Source: a virus. From it: 64,000 bases of DNA. Location: the IMG/VR virus record IMGVR_UViG_3300009126_000404, positions 62,001 to 126,000 of that record, one strand, 5' to 3'. The notes under the pieces were generated by a model, which was not told the origin of the DNA, did no database searches, and worked only from the letters and a program-made list of their open reading frames with translations. The position numbers and the translations under genes were made by a program. Within the stretch, counting starts at the first letter, position 1. Every line of letters starts with the position of its first letter. Below are positions 34,554 through 43,303 of the stretch, piece by piece.

Positions 34554-34939
34554 TAGTCTACTTTTGGTAATTCTACTATAAATTTTTCATTTGTTGCAAC
34601 TTTGTCCATGTCAAAATTTACACTCTCTCCACATCCACAACTACTTTTAGCTGATGGATTTACTACTTCTAACATAGTTCCAACTATATCATGTTTTAAT
34701 TCAAGTGTTGTACCTACTAAAAACATAATACTTGAACTATCAACAGCCATCTTATATCCATTGTCCATTACAATAACATGATCTGCTTTTGTGTCAAGGT
34801 CTTTCTCTTCTTTTAACTGCCATTCATAACTAAAACCTGCACACCCGCCACCTTTAAGACCTAGTACAGGAATCTTACCTTCGTTTGAATCACTTATTCC
34901 TTTTAGATGCATTGCGGCATCGTTTGTTACATTAATCAT
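34553..34939 (-). CDS. A-type iron-sulfur carrier (IscA/HesB-like)
   Basis: 128 residues. The three conserved cysteines are C33 (GGGCAGFSYEW) and C101/C103 (SCGCGESV). A-type carriers receive iron or Fe-S clusters and pass them to apo-proteins. Beside MazG and Apt with 1- and 4-nt overlaps, and close to Nfu-like, FTR1-like and ferredoxin genes. In a phage with thirteen radical SAM enzymes a role in their maturation is a natural inference. Confidence 0.92.
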   Translation of the reverse strand: MINVTNDAAMHLKGISDSNEGKIPVLGLKGGGCAGFSYEWQLKEEKDLDTKADHVIVMDNGYKMAVDSSSIMFLVGTTLELKHDIVGTMLEVVNPSAKSSCGCGESVNFDMDKVATNEKFIVELPKVD

Positions 34940-35451
34940 TTTTCTATCTCCAGTGATGATATAAGCTCTAATGGCTCAGTATTTAAATACTTGAGGTTAA
35001 TTATTGTTACACCACCTAATACTGTTGCACCTGTTCGCTCAACTAATCGTTTAGTAGCAATCATACTCCCACCTGTTGCAACTAGATCATCTGCTATTAA
35101 AACTCTACTCGTATGTCCTAAAATACCTTGTTGCAATGTAAGTGTAGCCTTACCATATTCTAATTTATAACTTTCTCTTAGTAATCTACCAGGGTATTTA
35201 GCACCTTTTTTACGTACCATAACAAATGGAATATTTAAATCGTACGATAATGCGGCTCCTAGTACAAATCCTCTACTTTCAATACCAACTATATGTGTTG
35301 GTAAACGTTCTAGTCTAGCATCTATCTCATCTGCTAGATTTTGAACTTCTGGTATCCATAAATCACTAGCAAATAAACTATTAACATCATAAAAATTAAC
35401 ACCCTTAATAGGATAATCTTTAACTGTTCTTATATAATCTTTAATATTCAT
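34936..35451 (-). CDS. apt: Adenine phosphoribosyltransferase
   Basis: 171 residues from the ATG at 35451, which shares TAATG with the upstream gene (an in-frame ATG 12 nt earlier is less likely). GIESRGFVLGAAL, VRKKGAKYPG, YELEYG-like SYKLEYG and the PRPP motif VLIADDLVATGGSM are diagnostic. It makes AMP from adenine and PRPP. Adenine is exactly what the nucleosidase at 296 releases, and Prs makes the PRPP, so a recycling loop is encoded. Confidence 0.93.
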   Translation of the reverse strand: MNIKDYIRTVKDYPIKGVNFYDVNSLFASDLWIPEVQNLADEIDARLERLPTHIVGIESRGFVLGAALSYDLNIPFVMVRKKGAKYPGRLLRESYKLEYGKATLTLQQGILGHTSRVLIADDLVATGGSMIATKRLVERTGATVLGGVTIINLKYLNTEPLELISSLEIEK

Positions 35452-36377
35452 TATATGTTCCACTCCTTATTAATTTTGCCTTCGCTAGGTCCATTTGCTG
35501 TGAATAAGTGTGGCAATTTTGGTGATACTCGGAATCCAGCATATTGGATCCAATCCATCCATAAACTATGTGCTGATGGCACTCTTGGAAAACTGTTAGG
35601 ACCTTTAATATAATTATATAATAATGCTGAAAACATGTCTACTGGTTGTCTTATATATAGTCCATTTTTTGTAAACTCACCTCCATCAAACAAATACATA
35701 TGATCATTAGCATAAGGTGTACTATTATATTCAAAAATACAATCATCTGAACATAAACAACCCGGCACCGTGTACATACCTTTAAATTCACCTTGTTTGT
35801 TTACCCAATTATGCAAAATATCTTTAAACTTTTCTTTATTAGTAGTAACCCATTCATGTCCATTAAAATATTTAATCATCAAATCCCATCTTACTTTTAC
35901 TACAAAACTATAAAAAGTTTTCTGCCAGTGTAAACTAGTTAGTAAAAACGATTCATGTGCTGACCAAACTTGTCCAACTGTTCCCTTTATTCTTTCTTTA
36001 GCAAACTCTATATAATTCGTATCTGATTTGCCTTTAAGCATATCCATATATTCTGGTTTATTATACCATTCTTGGTTTGTTTGAAAAAACTGCTCCCAGA
36101 CAGGAAAATATTGACTGCCATTCATAACATTGTGTATTGGTCTAAGATCTGTAATAGCATCCCAAATTATCTCTTGGTCATCACTTCTATATTCTGTAAA
36201 CTTATCTAATACCTCAGAATGCGGATCTTCATGATCTGCCCAAGTGTGCCCAAACAAGTCATAATCAAATTCATCAAATAAATCGAGAATTTCATAAAAA
36301 TCTTGTGTATACCTTGGATCTTTATTAAAATGTCTGGTTTGCCCACTAAAACAAATTGCTATTTTCTTTTTTTCCAT
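35451..36377 (-). CDS. Putative glycosyltransferase-like protein
   Basis: 308 residues. The opening KIAICFSGQTRHF, the FDYDLFGHTWADH segment and a later VKVRWDLMI with CSDDCIFEYN...YANDHMYLFDG follow the layout of phage and bacterial proteins annotated as glycosyltransferase-like (a strand, then D-x-D-like WD). No proven catalytic DxD. Neighbours are metabolic. The target may be a surface glycan or DNA base. Confidence 0.5.
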   Translation of the reverse strand: MEKKKIAICFSGQTRHFNKDPRYTQDFYEILDLFDEFDYDLFGHTWADHEDPHSEVLDKFTEYRSDDQEIIWDAITDLRPIHNVMNGSQYFPVWEQFFQTNQEWYNKPEYMDMLKGKSDTNYIEFAKERIKGTVGQVWSAHESFLLTSLHWQKTFYSFVVKVRWDLMIKYFNGHEWVTTNKEKFKDILHNWVNKQGEFKGMYTVPGCLCSDDCIFEYNSTPYANDHMYLFDGGEFTKNGLYIRQPVDMFSALLYNYIKGPNSFPRVPSAHSLWMDWIQYAGFRVSPKLPHLFTANGPSEGKINKEWNI

Positions 36378-36710
36378 TTATTTGTCTGCATCATAATCAG
36401 GTGGAAACCCACCATACAACCCTGAAGGGTCTGATGAATAATACGGATCATTAAACATAGGATCATCTTCACTAGTGACGCCTTTAATTTCTGGAATGAA
36501 ATGCATTAATGTACTTTCTATTCCTAGTTTAAGTGTTTCTGTACTACTAGCACATCCACTGCAACTTCCACTCATTTGCATATGTAAAATACCAGTTTCT
36601 TCATCAAAATTTAAGACGTTTACTTGCCCACCGTGTTGTGCTACATTAGGTACAACATACTGTTCCATAACATCATCTATTTCTTTTAATAATTCTTCTT
36701 TAGTTTTCAT
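36378..36710 (-). CDS. Nfu/NifU C-terminal-domain Fe-S scaffold
   Basis: 110 residues. QHGGQVNVLNFD...ILHMQMSGSCSGCASS with C50 and C53 is the Nfu domain with its CxxC that binds a bridging 4Fe-4S cluster, followed by the usual helix. The C-terminal tail is acidic and Pro/Tyr-rich. Nfu proteins deliver clusters to client enzymes such as lipoyl synthase (a radical SAM enzyme). Next to the FTR1-like permease. Confidence 0.92.
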   Translation of the reverse strand: MKTKEELLKEIDDVMEQYVVPNVAQHGGQVNVLNFDEETGILHMQMSGSCSGCASSTETLKLGIESTLMHFIPEIKGVTSEDDPMFNDPYYSSDPSGLYGGFPPDYDADK

Positions 36711-36718
36711 ATCTATTC

Positions 36719-37267
36719 CTATAATATATGTGCATGTTCTAAGGCTTCATAGCCAAACCACATTGCAAATATTAAAAATGCATAACGTGTAATATTAAAT
36801 AATGCACGAGTATCTTTGTAATTCCTTAATACTTTGTATAGCATTGCAACAAATATTACTGCAAAACCTGCACCTGTCCAACTTACTACAGTATTGTTAA
36901 TCGCCTGAAACATAAATGTAAAAACTTCCATGCTTTCGCGAAAGAATATAAACCATACTGTAAATATTCCTGCCCAAAATGTTGCTGTATTATCAGCAAT
37001 TGCTTGAACGTGCCCTTTAATATGTGCTGGTAAATTATTACTAGTAAAAAACAAGTAAAGCATTAGCCCTGATAGCATTGCATACATAATTACTTCGTAA
37101 TTCTCTAAGAATTCACCTAGTAACACACCACCTGCTAATCCACTAAGCAGTCCAACACTACCTGCGGTAATTAATTTCTTATCTAATGAAACTGTTGATG
37201 TAATCATAAACAACAAAAACATCATCTCTAAGGCTTCACGCCCTACATATATAAAACTTGCTAACAT
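36719..37267 (-). CDS. FTR1-like iron permease
   Basis: 182 residues with about five to six hydrophobic helices. Two REXXE motifs are present, R10-E11-A-L-E14 and R110-E111-S-M-E114, the iron-binding signature of FTR1/EfeU permeases, in the two-repeat arrangement of that family. Shorter than EfeU (about 276). No partner oxidase gene is visible. Inner-membrane iron uptake during infection is the simplest role. Confidence 0.82.
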   Translation of the reverse strand: MLASFIYVGREALEMMFLLFMITSTVSLDKKLITAGSVGLLSGLAGGVLLGEFLENYEVIMYAMLSGLMLYLFFTSNNLPAHIKGHVQAIADNTATFWAGIFTVWFIFFRESMEVFTFMFQAINNTVVSWTGAGFAVIFVAMLYKVLRNYKDTRALFNITRYAFLIFAMWFGYEALEHAHIL

Positions 37268-37271
37268 TGAA

Positions 37272-37622
37272 CTAATCGCCCTTTCCTGGTTTCAATGAGA
37301 GTAATTCTCTCTTATTTGGTTTATCCGCCCATTCTTTTGCGTCAGGCGGAACATCTTCTGGTCTTAGTACTGTAATATTTGGCCAAACTTCCGACATCTC
37401 AGTATTAATCTTCATCCAATAATCTAATTCTGTTCCTTCTAACGCACTGTCTGGAACAATTGCGTCAACAGGACATTCTGGTTCACAGACACCACAATCA
37501 ATACATTCGTCTGGGTTAATTACTAAAAAGTTTTCACCTTCATAGAAGCAATCAACTGGACATACTTCCATACAATCCATATGTTTACATTTAATACATT
37601 CTTCTTTAACTAAGTATGTCAT
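37272..37622 (-). CDS. fdxA: 7Fe ferredoxin (FdxA type)
   Basis: 116 residues. Cysteines 9, 12, 17, 21, 25, 40, 43, 46 and 50 match Azotobacter ferredoxin I position for position, giving a 3Fe-4S cluster (9, 17, 50) and a 4Fe-4S cluster (21, 40, 43, 46); the CPVDCFYEG segment is diagnostic. It could reduce radical SAM clusters. Shares its start base with the pepA stop. Confidence 0.93.
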   Translation of the reverse strand: MTYLVKEECIKCKHMDCMEVCPVDCFYEGENFLVINPDECIDCGVCEPECPVDAIVPDSALEGTELDYWMKINTEMSEVWPNITVLRPEDVPPDAKEWADKPNKRELLSLKPGKGD

Positions 37623-38992
37623 TAGTAACTCATATCTTCATCAATATTATACCAAAATATCTTTTCATTAGCAATGATATTAAAAAGTGTTTGCACACCA
37701 AATCCTGCCGCACCTTTTGGAGTAGTTGTTGATCCTTTTTTTGCCCATGCCATGCCAGCAATATCTAAATGAGCCCAAGGTGTTTTCTTATCAACAAAGC
37801 GATATAAAAATTCTGCGGCTGTTGTTGAACCACCATATGCTCCACCAATATTCTGCATGTCAGCTATATCTGAATCAATCATTTTGTTCCAATTCTTGCC
37901 CATTGGCATACGAAAAAATTCCTCATCTACTTTTTTACCATTTAATTTAATTGCTTTTTCTAAATCATTACTGTTTGTAAATAAGCCTGCCATTTCATGT
38001 CCAAGTGTTGCAACAATTGCTCCTGTTAATGTTGCTAAATTAATTATAGCAGATGGCTTATATTCATTTTGTACATAAGTCAATATGTCTGCGAGTACAA
38101 GTCTACCTTCTGCATCTGTATTTAAATTTTCTACTGTTTGCCCACTTAATGATGTAACAACATCACCGGGTTTAATTGCTGTACCATCTGGCATATTTTC
38201 TACTAAACCTACAATACCAACTACATTCTTTTTTATATTTTTTGAAGCAATGGCGTGTAATGCCCCAACTACCGCGGCACTGCCACCCATATCGTATTTC
38301 ATGTCACCCATGTTACGACCTGGTTTAAGACTAATACCACCGGTGTCAAATGTAACACCTTTACCTACTAATGCAAATGGAGCATCTTCTTTAGCACCTT
38401 TCATATATTCCATCACAACTACATAACTGTCTTTTTCAGAACCTTGTCCTACACTTAATAGTAAGTTAAGACCCATTTCTTCTAGTTGTGCTTGATGATA
38501 AATTTTAACTGTAACACCTAAAGGTGAAAGTTGTTCATTAATACGTCTAGCATACTCTGCTGGGTATAAAACGTTACCAGGTTCACTAACTAAATCACGT
38601 GCAAAGTTTACACTTTTTGAAATACCAGAATCTTCTGTTGAAAATTCTACACTTTTTGGATCTGTTTTATATTTGTCAAAATTATAACTTGAAAGTGCCA
38701 TACCTTCATTAATACTATCCATATGTTTTGTGTTAATATCAAAATGAATTTCGTTCGCTACATCCTTAAACTTATTATACATACTACCACCTAATTTACG
38801 TGCTTTATTGGCAGTTTTTGGCAAAGATTTAATTACTGTAATATAATCATAGTCCTTATGAGCGAACTTAATATCAATTGATTTTGTTTTACTCTTAATA
38901 GCAAGTTGTTCTGATGCTCTTTTAACAGAATCACCTAGTTTTTTTGCCTGCTTACTACCTGAAAGTACTATAATTGCTTTGGTTAAAGCCAT
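37622..38992 (-). CDS. pepA: Leucyl aminopeptidase (M17 family)
   Basis: 456 residues. The C-terminal catalytic domain contains [25 protein letters not shown] and [12 protein letters not shown], the metal-binding and bicarbonate-binding signatures of M17 enzymes. The N-terminal domain is reduced relative to E. coli PepA (503). It would release N-terminal residues from peptides, perhaps recycling amino acids or processing a modified peptide. Own sigma70-type promoter; AAGGAG ribosome binding site. Confidence 0.92.
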   Translation of the reverse strand: MALTKAIIVLSGSKQAKKLGDSVKRASEQLAIKSKTKSIDIKFAHKDYDYITVIKSLPKTANKARKLGGSMYNKFKDVANEIHFDINTKHMDSINEGMALSSYNFDKYKTDPKSVEFSTEDSGISKSVNFARDLVSEPGNVLYPAEYARRINEQLSPLGVTVKIYHQAQLEEMGLNLLLSVGQGSEKDSYVVVMEYMKGAKEDAPFALVGKGVTFDTGGISLKPGRNMGDMKYDMGGSAAVVGALHAIASKNIKKNVVGIVGLVENMPDGTAIKPGDVVTSLSGQTVENLNTDAEGRLVLADILTYVQNEYKPSAIINLATLTGAIVATLGHEMAGLFTNSNDLEKAIKLNGKKVDEEFFRMPMGKNWNKMIDSDIADMQNIGGAYGGSTTAAEFLYRFVDKKTPWAHLDIAGMAWAKKGSTTTPKGAAGFGVQTLFNIIANEKIFWYNIDEDMSY

Positions 38993-39021
38993 AAATCTCC
39001 TTATAATAGAATCTTATACAT

Positions 39022-39050
39022 ATTATAAAAGAAATACCTATTTTTGTCAA
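39022..39050 (-). promoter_or_regulatory. Sigma70-type promoter, TTGACA-17-TATAAT
   Basis: -35 TTGACA at 39045-39050, -10 TATAAT at 39022-39027, spacer 17. It should transcribe pepA, fdxA, the permease and the Fe-S genes as one operon. Confidence 0.88.
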
Positions 39051-39075
39051 TGATATTCTTTGTTTAATGGGAATA

Positions 39076-39106
39076 TTTACTTAGCCGCATAGTACGGCTA
39101 AGTAAA
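39076..39106 (-). terminator. Strong hairpin after the 88-aa gene, probable terminator
   Basis: A perfect 12-bp stem, 39076-39087 with 39095-39106, 7-nt loop. The T run that follows is weak on both strands, so a pause, RNA-stability or factor-assisted terminator role is possible. It separates the late gene at 39116 from the pepA promoter. Confidence 0.6.
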
Positions 39107-39115
39107 TTAAGTTTA

Positions 39116-39382
39116 TTAGCCTCGGGAATTAATTACCCAAGATGTTCCTGCACCAGAACCAGGTCCGTCGTCTACAGATGTTTCAGCTTCGTGTGCCGCA
39201 CATTCTGCTTCGTCAGCATACGTTATATTGATAATAACGCCTGTACTGTCTTCGGTTAAAGCGATTGTCGAGTCGAACTCTCTTTGAGTTCCACAAGGAC
39301 CGTGTGCAGTGATCCATGCGTCAGTATCTGCATATACTGTGCCTGCGTCTGATGTAATTGTATAATTTTTAACAAATGCCAT
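39116..39382 (-). CDS. Unknown secreted-looking or virion small protein (88 aa)
   Basis: Beta-rich, acidic, rich in Thr, Ala, Gly and Asp, with three cysteines and a GSGAG turn. It is monocistronic: a late-type CATAAATA box and AAGGAG ribosome binding site in front, a strong hairpin behind. This suggests a highly expressed late product, possibly a head or tail decoration protein. Base composition is noticeably richer in G+C than its neighbours. Confidence 0.72.
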   Translation of the reverse strand: MAFVKNYTITSDAGTVYADTDAWITAHGPCGTQREFDSTIALTEDSTGVIINITYADEAECAAHEAETSVDDGPGSGAGTSWVINSRG

Positions 39383-39419
39383 GTTTATTTCTCCTTAAGG
39401 TATATTTACTATACTACAT

Positions 39420-39427
39420 TATTTATG
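39420..39427 (-). promoter_or_regulatory. T4-late-like promoter box CATAAATA (-)
   Basis: Located 37 nt before the ATG of the 88-residue gene, the same spacing as two other such boxes in this window. Confidence 0.6.
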
Positions 39428-39447
39428 ACAATTGGCTAATATACCGA

Positions 39448-39475
39448 TTGACAAACGGATAAATATGTATATAAT
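39448..39475 (+). promoter_or_regulatory. Sigma70-type promoter, TTGACA-16-TATAAT (+)
   Basis: -35 at 39448-39453 and -10 at 39470-39475, 28 nt before the ATG at 39503, which has a TTGGAGAG ribosome binding site. A GATAAATA box also lies in the spacer (39458-39465), so early and late use are both possible. Confidence 0.8.
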
Positions 39476-39502
39476 AAAATAACAACAATTGGAGAGATTA
39501 TT

Positions 39503-39793
39503 ATGCAAAAATGGTTTAATTGGAGTCATTTAAGAAACACAGAAAAATATAATACTAAAATCCGTGGAAACGCAATAGTGTTATATTTTAAACATATGTG
39601 GATTGGATTTAGAGAAGCAGGTAAGCAATTATTACTTGCATTTGCTAGTTTTATACATGCTATATTTCCACCATTATTCGATTTTAAGTTATTAGATATA
39701 GTAATTAACCAAACAATTGGATTATATAAGTATCTGCCACACCACCCTGGATGGAAAAGATTAAAAGATGAACTTAAGAACAATTCTAAGTAA
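39503..39793 (+). CDS. Small membrane-associated protein, DUF6356-like
   Basis: 96 residues. The pattern 'H-x-FKHMW..FREA...LLLAFASFIHAIFPPLFDFKLLD' resembles my memory of DUF6356 proteins, which have one long hydrophobic helix and occur near capsule or lipid genes. No catalytic residues. First gene of a three-gene + strand operon with the adenylate-forming and sulfotransferase-like genes. Confidence 0.6.
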   Translation: MQKWFNWSHLRNTEKYNTKIRGNAIVLYFKHMWIGFREAGKQLLLAFASFIHAIFPPLFDFKLLDIVINQTIGLYKYLPHHPGWKRLKDELKNNSK

Positions 39794-40478
39794 TGGATGC
39801 ACAATAAGTACCAGCGGCACCACAGGTCCTAAGAAGCCTATATGGCAAAGCCCAGAAAAGATTTACTTTGCAAACAAAGCGGCCGTAAGATGTCAAAAAA
39901 TTACTGAAAAGAGTAAAATCTTAACAGTATGTACATTAGATCATGCAGGTGGGTTGTTCGCACAAACACTTCCTGCAATAAGTGTTGATGCTCATGTAGA
40001 CATAGAACCATATAACCCATATACATGGATTAAAAATATTCAAAACGGATATACGCATAGCCATTTAACACCTAACATGGCTAGAGGTATTATGGCTACT
40101 AAAACATTTAAAAATGGATTTGATTTTAATGGAATAACTATTATGTGTGGTAGCGATAGAGTGCATAGTAATATTATTAAAGCATTTATTGACAAAGGTG
40201 CTACATTTATCGTTAATTGGGGCATGAGTGAAGTAGGGCCAGTTGCTATTAATAAAATATTTAACAAAGGTGATACAGTAGTAGAACATGAAAGCATTAT
40301 GGGAGACACTATTTACTGTGATACAAAAATCATAGATAATGAACTTCATGTTAAAGGTGACATTTGTGTTTTTGACGATTGGTTTGCTACAGGTGATTTA
40401 GTGGAATACAAAGATAGTACTTATTGGTTTCTAGGAAGAAAAAATAATACAGAGGAGAAACAAAGATGCGTAAATTAA
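39768..40478 (+). CDS. Minimal adenylate-forming (ANL superfamily) enzyme
   Basis: 236 residues, under half the usual length. The AMP-binding core is visible: STSGTTGPKKP at 14-24 (P-loop A3), NWGMSEVGP at 150-158 (A5), FATGD at 206-210 (A7) and FLGRKNN at 221-227 (A8 hinge). The N-terminal half before the P-loop and the C-terminal domain with the catalytic lysine are absent, so it may adenylate without thioesterification or be a remnant. Starts 26 nt inside the previous gene; no better start was found. Confidence 0.8.
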   Translation: MNLRTILSNGCTISTSGTTGPKKPIWQSPEKIYFANKAAVRCQKITEKSKILTVCTLDHAGGLFAQTLPAISVDAHVDIEPYNPYTWIKNIQNGYTHSHLTPNMARGIMATKTFKNGFDFNGITIMCGSDRVHSNIIKAFIDKGATFIVNWGMSEVGPVAINKIFNKGDTVVEHESIMGDTIYCDTKIIDNELHVKGDICVFDDWFATGDLVEYKDSTYWFLGRKNNTEEKQRCVN

Positions 40479-41251
40479 AAAACAAACATGTATTTGTTAG
40501 TTTTGAACCTGGTGCACGTGGACATAAACTTGCTAGAGTAATAGCAACAATGCCTTGTATGCATTGGTATAGTTGTGAAGAGAATGGAATTAATCCATGG
40601 AATGTGTCTAAACCACATTTATCAGCTAGACAAAGACAATTAAGCAGATACCATTTTGATAGAATAACTCCAAAAGGTAAACTTCCTCCTCCACATGATT
40701 ATGTAGAAAAGTATATGCCTAATGAAAAGCATTATTATAAATTGTTTGATGAATTATTTGAAAAAAATGGCGGTGATGATATTATTAATAATGGTGAAAG
40801 AGTACTATTTTGTACACATAGTATGCCTGCTAAAATACTAGAATATTTTCCTCACAGTTTGATTTTTAATATTATACATGATCCAGAAACTACAACAAAC
40901 AGATATATTGACCTTGTTACGCAATTTCCTGCATATGTTAAACACTATGGCGTAGTTCCAAAGGATAACGAATACTTAGCATTTTTAAAAATATTGCACG
41001 GTAGAAAGAATGATCTAAATGTAGCTGATGTATGGGCATTTGAAAGAAAGAAAAAGTTTTATGAACCTGCAATGGAAGATAGACTTAGAAAAGAAACATA
41101 TGCTAAAATGCTTTCAAGCAACATATTTCGTAAAGCAGTTAATCATGAACGTGTAATGAACATTCCACTAGGTAAATTCAATTATAAAGAACTGAAAGAA
41201 TGGTTAAGGGTTAGAACTACAGAAACAGAAGATCAGGTTCTAATTTCATAA
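40466..41251 (+). CDS. Sulfotransferase-like protein
   Basis: 261 residues. HVFVSFEPGARGHKLARVIA at the N terminus has a strand, a small-residue loop and a helix as in sulfotransferase-like phage proteins, and the ending FNYKELKEWL suits the family's last helix. No firm PAPS motif. Overlaps the adenylate-forming gene by 13 nt, suggesting a shared pathway, and converges with the next gene. Confidence 0.45.
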   Translation: MRKLKNKHVFVSFEPGARGHKLARVIATMPCMHWYSCEENGINPWNVSKPHLSARQRQLSRYHFDRITPKGKLPPPHDYVEKYMPNEKHYYKLFDELFEKNGGDDIINNGERVLFCTHSMPAKILEYFPHSLIFNIIHDPETTTNRYIDLVTQFPAYVKHYGVVPKDNEYLAFLKILHGRKNDLNVADVWAFERKKKFYEPAMEDRLRKETYAKMLSSNIFRKAVNHERVMNIPLGKFNYKELKEWLRVRTTETEDQVLIS

Positions 41252-41751
41252 TATCTTTTCTGATTTAACTTCCATATAACTTGTGGTACATAAAAAACTT
41301 CTTCCTCGTTAACATAAGTCAAAACTCCTTGCTTTTCTAAAACAATTGCACTTCTATGTATACGACTCATCTTACCACTTCTATCATTATTATCATATGG
41401 ACTAGTAGTAATATAGATATTAGGATTATTTGCCCATTCAATTTGTAATGGTAAATGATCATTAAATCCATAATTCTGCTTTTGATATTTACTTAATCCA
41501 TCAAGTTTTTTTAATTCAATTTGAGCTCCACGAAACAATGCACGATATCCATCTTTAAAAGGATGTATACCACTAATTGCTACCAAACGATTATTATTAT
41601 ATGTGCCCCACCAACTACCACCAGTTTCCATACACCACTCAAATTTTAGAGCATGTAAACTGTTATTGTTGGTGTAATTTCTGTTATCACATTCTTGCAT
41701 GAAGGTTTCAAGCTCATGTGAATTAGTTAGAATCTGCTTGGTGCTTGGCAT
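41233..41751 (-). CDS. Unknown protein, possibly acyltransferase-like
   Basis: 172 residues. A GTYNNNRLVAISGIHPF segment followed by LFRGAQI recalls the central strands of GNAT N-acyltransferases, but the acetyl-CoA loop is not visible. Convergent overlap of 19 nt with the + strand gene. CATAAATA lies exactly 5 nt before its ATG and no ribosome binding site is seen, suggesting a leaderless late mRNA. Confidence 0.6.
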   Translation of the reverse strand: MPSTKQILTNSHELETFMQECDNRNYTNNNSLHALKFEWCMETGGSWWGTYNNNRLVAISGIHPFKDGYRALFRGAQIELKKLDGLSKYQKQNYGFNDHLPLQIEWANNPNIYITTSPYDNNDRSGKMSRIHRSAIVLEKQGVLTYVNEEEVFYVPQVIWKLNQKRYYEIRT

Positions 41752-41756
41752 ACTGT

Positions 41757-41764
41757 TATTTATG
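41757..41764 (-). promoter_or_regulatory. T4-late-like box CATAAATA directly before an ATG
   Basis: Five nucleotides separate it from the ATG at 41751. In T4 the box spans -13 to -6, which would put +1 at the A of the ATG. Confidence 0.4.
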
Positions 41765-41765
41765 C

Positions 41766-42602
41766 TTATTTTTGAAGGTAAAAATAACCCGGTGATGTAC
41801 TTCGTTTAACTTTGGTTACTTTTCCAATATGATTAAGATCGAATTGAGTTGATCCTACTTGTATATGTTCCTGTTGTAAGTCTTGCCAAGCATCAATGGC
41901 ATAAGATCTCCACATATTTTTATAATCTAAAAATTCTACGCCTTCACTAAATCTCATAAATTGCCAATACTTATCAGTATGAATATGATTCCAATCCCAT
42001 TCATGATCCATATGTTTTGTTTTTATGCATTCAGTTTCTAATTTAGGAAAAGCCGCATATGTTTCTATTTGAAGTTTATGGCGTGTACTAATACCATGCA
42101 TTTGTGGATTGATATGAAATTCATTATGAGCAGTTTTCCTATCTTTAATAATAAAACAATCACCTGGTGGTTGAAATCCTGGCTCGTCAAAGTGAATGTA
42201 AATAGTTTTTATTTGTTCGTAACCACATAACCATAATGCCATAAGTCTGCCACTACCTGGATGTACTCTATATCTATTATGCCAAGGTTCATGTAAAATT
42301 TGTGGATTATATGTTAATTCGTTATGTTGGATTAATTCGCATAGATAGAATATTTTGCTTACATCTTCCATTACATCTCTATATTCCATTGAATTATCAG
42401 TAATACCTGCATCAGCAAATTCCATTACAGCCTCAAATGGAACACGTCTAAAATCTTCCAATTTACTTACTATATCATCTTCAGGAGAATGTAATATGTC
42501 CCAATCTACATAACTAGACGCAAGAAACCCACCCAATCTGTGATGATTCTTAAGCCAATGATCAAACATGTATTCTCCTGTTATGTCTTTTAAGTGTTTC
42601 AC
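41766..42602 (-). CDS. Unknown protein with a VHPGSGRLMAL motif
   Basis: 278 residues. The segment HNRYRVHPGSGRLMALWLCGYEQI looks like a conserved active-site or ligand loop, since it is compact and rich in His, Gly and Arg, but I cannot name the family. Several His and Trp cluster in the C-terminal half (HMDHEWDWNHIH). ATGA-type overlap with the SGNH-like gene upstream. Function unknown. Confidence 0.72.
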   Translation of the reverse strand: MKHLKDITGEYMFDHWLKNHHRLGGFLASSYVDWDILHSPEDDIVSKLEDFRRVPFEAVMEFADAGITDNSMEYRDVMEDVSKIFYLCELIQHNELTYNPQILHEPWHNRYRVHPGSGRLMALWLCGYEQIKTIYIHFDEPGFQPPGDCFIIKDRKTAHNEFHINPQMHGISTRHKLQIETYAAFPKLETECIKTKHMDHEWDWNHIHTDKYWQFMRFSEGVEFLDYKNMWRSYAIDAWQDLQQEHIQVGSTQFDLNHIGKVTKVKRSTSPGYFYLQK

Positions 42603-43303
42603 CCTTCTGACAAAATTCCAGCTATGTTAGTATGCCAATCTGGTCCAGGATGATCGTTATCTCTTGCCAATGAAAAATTTGCCTTTGACAAGTCAAGTAT
42701 TTCTTTCTGTCTTAATACAATATCATTGTTTTCACAAAAATTAAACAACATTAATTTGTTCTTTTGATAATTATAATGATCACTTTTATCATTCATTAAT
42801 GTTAGATATGAACTTAACCAAGTTGGTGACTTTAATTCTTCTTTAATTGCTTCTTCTGACAAATTTCTAAACTTTTCTAATGCACCGTTTTCGTGTATAT
42901 GCTCTCTACGAGCCTTAAATGTCCACATAACGTATATTTTCTTTGGTTTAAATGTTTTACAATATGTTATGGCTAGCCTTGCTATTTGATCGTTACTAGC
43001 ACCGCTTAAACCGCAATTTACAGCGTCTAAGAGTACAGGATAAGGGTCATTTATACCATATCCAAATGTATAACTACACCCAAATGCCGCTGATGCTCCC
43101 ATTGCTGGAACTAATTCACCTCTATAACGCCAATCATTAATGTAATACTCTACACTCTCTTCTTGCCAACCTGGTGCACAACCTAATTTCTTTTCACCTT
43201 CATCAAGCCAATTTCTAGTACCAGGATCATCATGCCCTAATGTAAATGTACTGAACCAATCTTTTTCAAGATAACGTGCTTCTTTAAAGTCTGTGTGATC
43301 CAT
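42599..43303 (-). CDS. SGNH hydrolase-like protein
   Basis: 234 residues. AAFGCSYTFGYGINDPYP resembles block I of SGNH hydrolases with Cys in place of Asp before the Ser; GLSGASNDQIAR could be block II/III; NDHPGPDWHTNIAG holds the late Asp/His pair. Likely an esterase or deacetylase relative. The unusual GCS raises doubt about activity. Overlaps both neighbours by 1-4 nt. Confidence 0.6.
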   Translation of the reverse strand: MDHTDFKEARYLEKDWFSTFTLGHDDPGTRNWLDEGEKKLGCAPGWQEESVEYYINDWRYRGELVPAMGASAAFGCSYTFGYGINDPYPVLLDAVNCGLSGASNDQIARLAITYCKTFKPKKIYVMWTFKARREHIHENGALEKFRNLSEEAIKEELKSPTWLSSYLTLMNDKSDHYNYQKNKLMLFNFCENNDIVLRQKEILDLSKANFSLARDNDHPGPDWHTNIAGILSEG

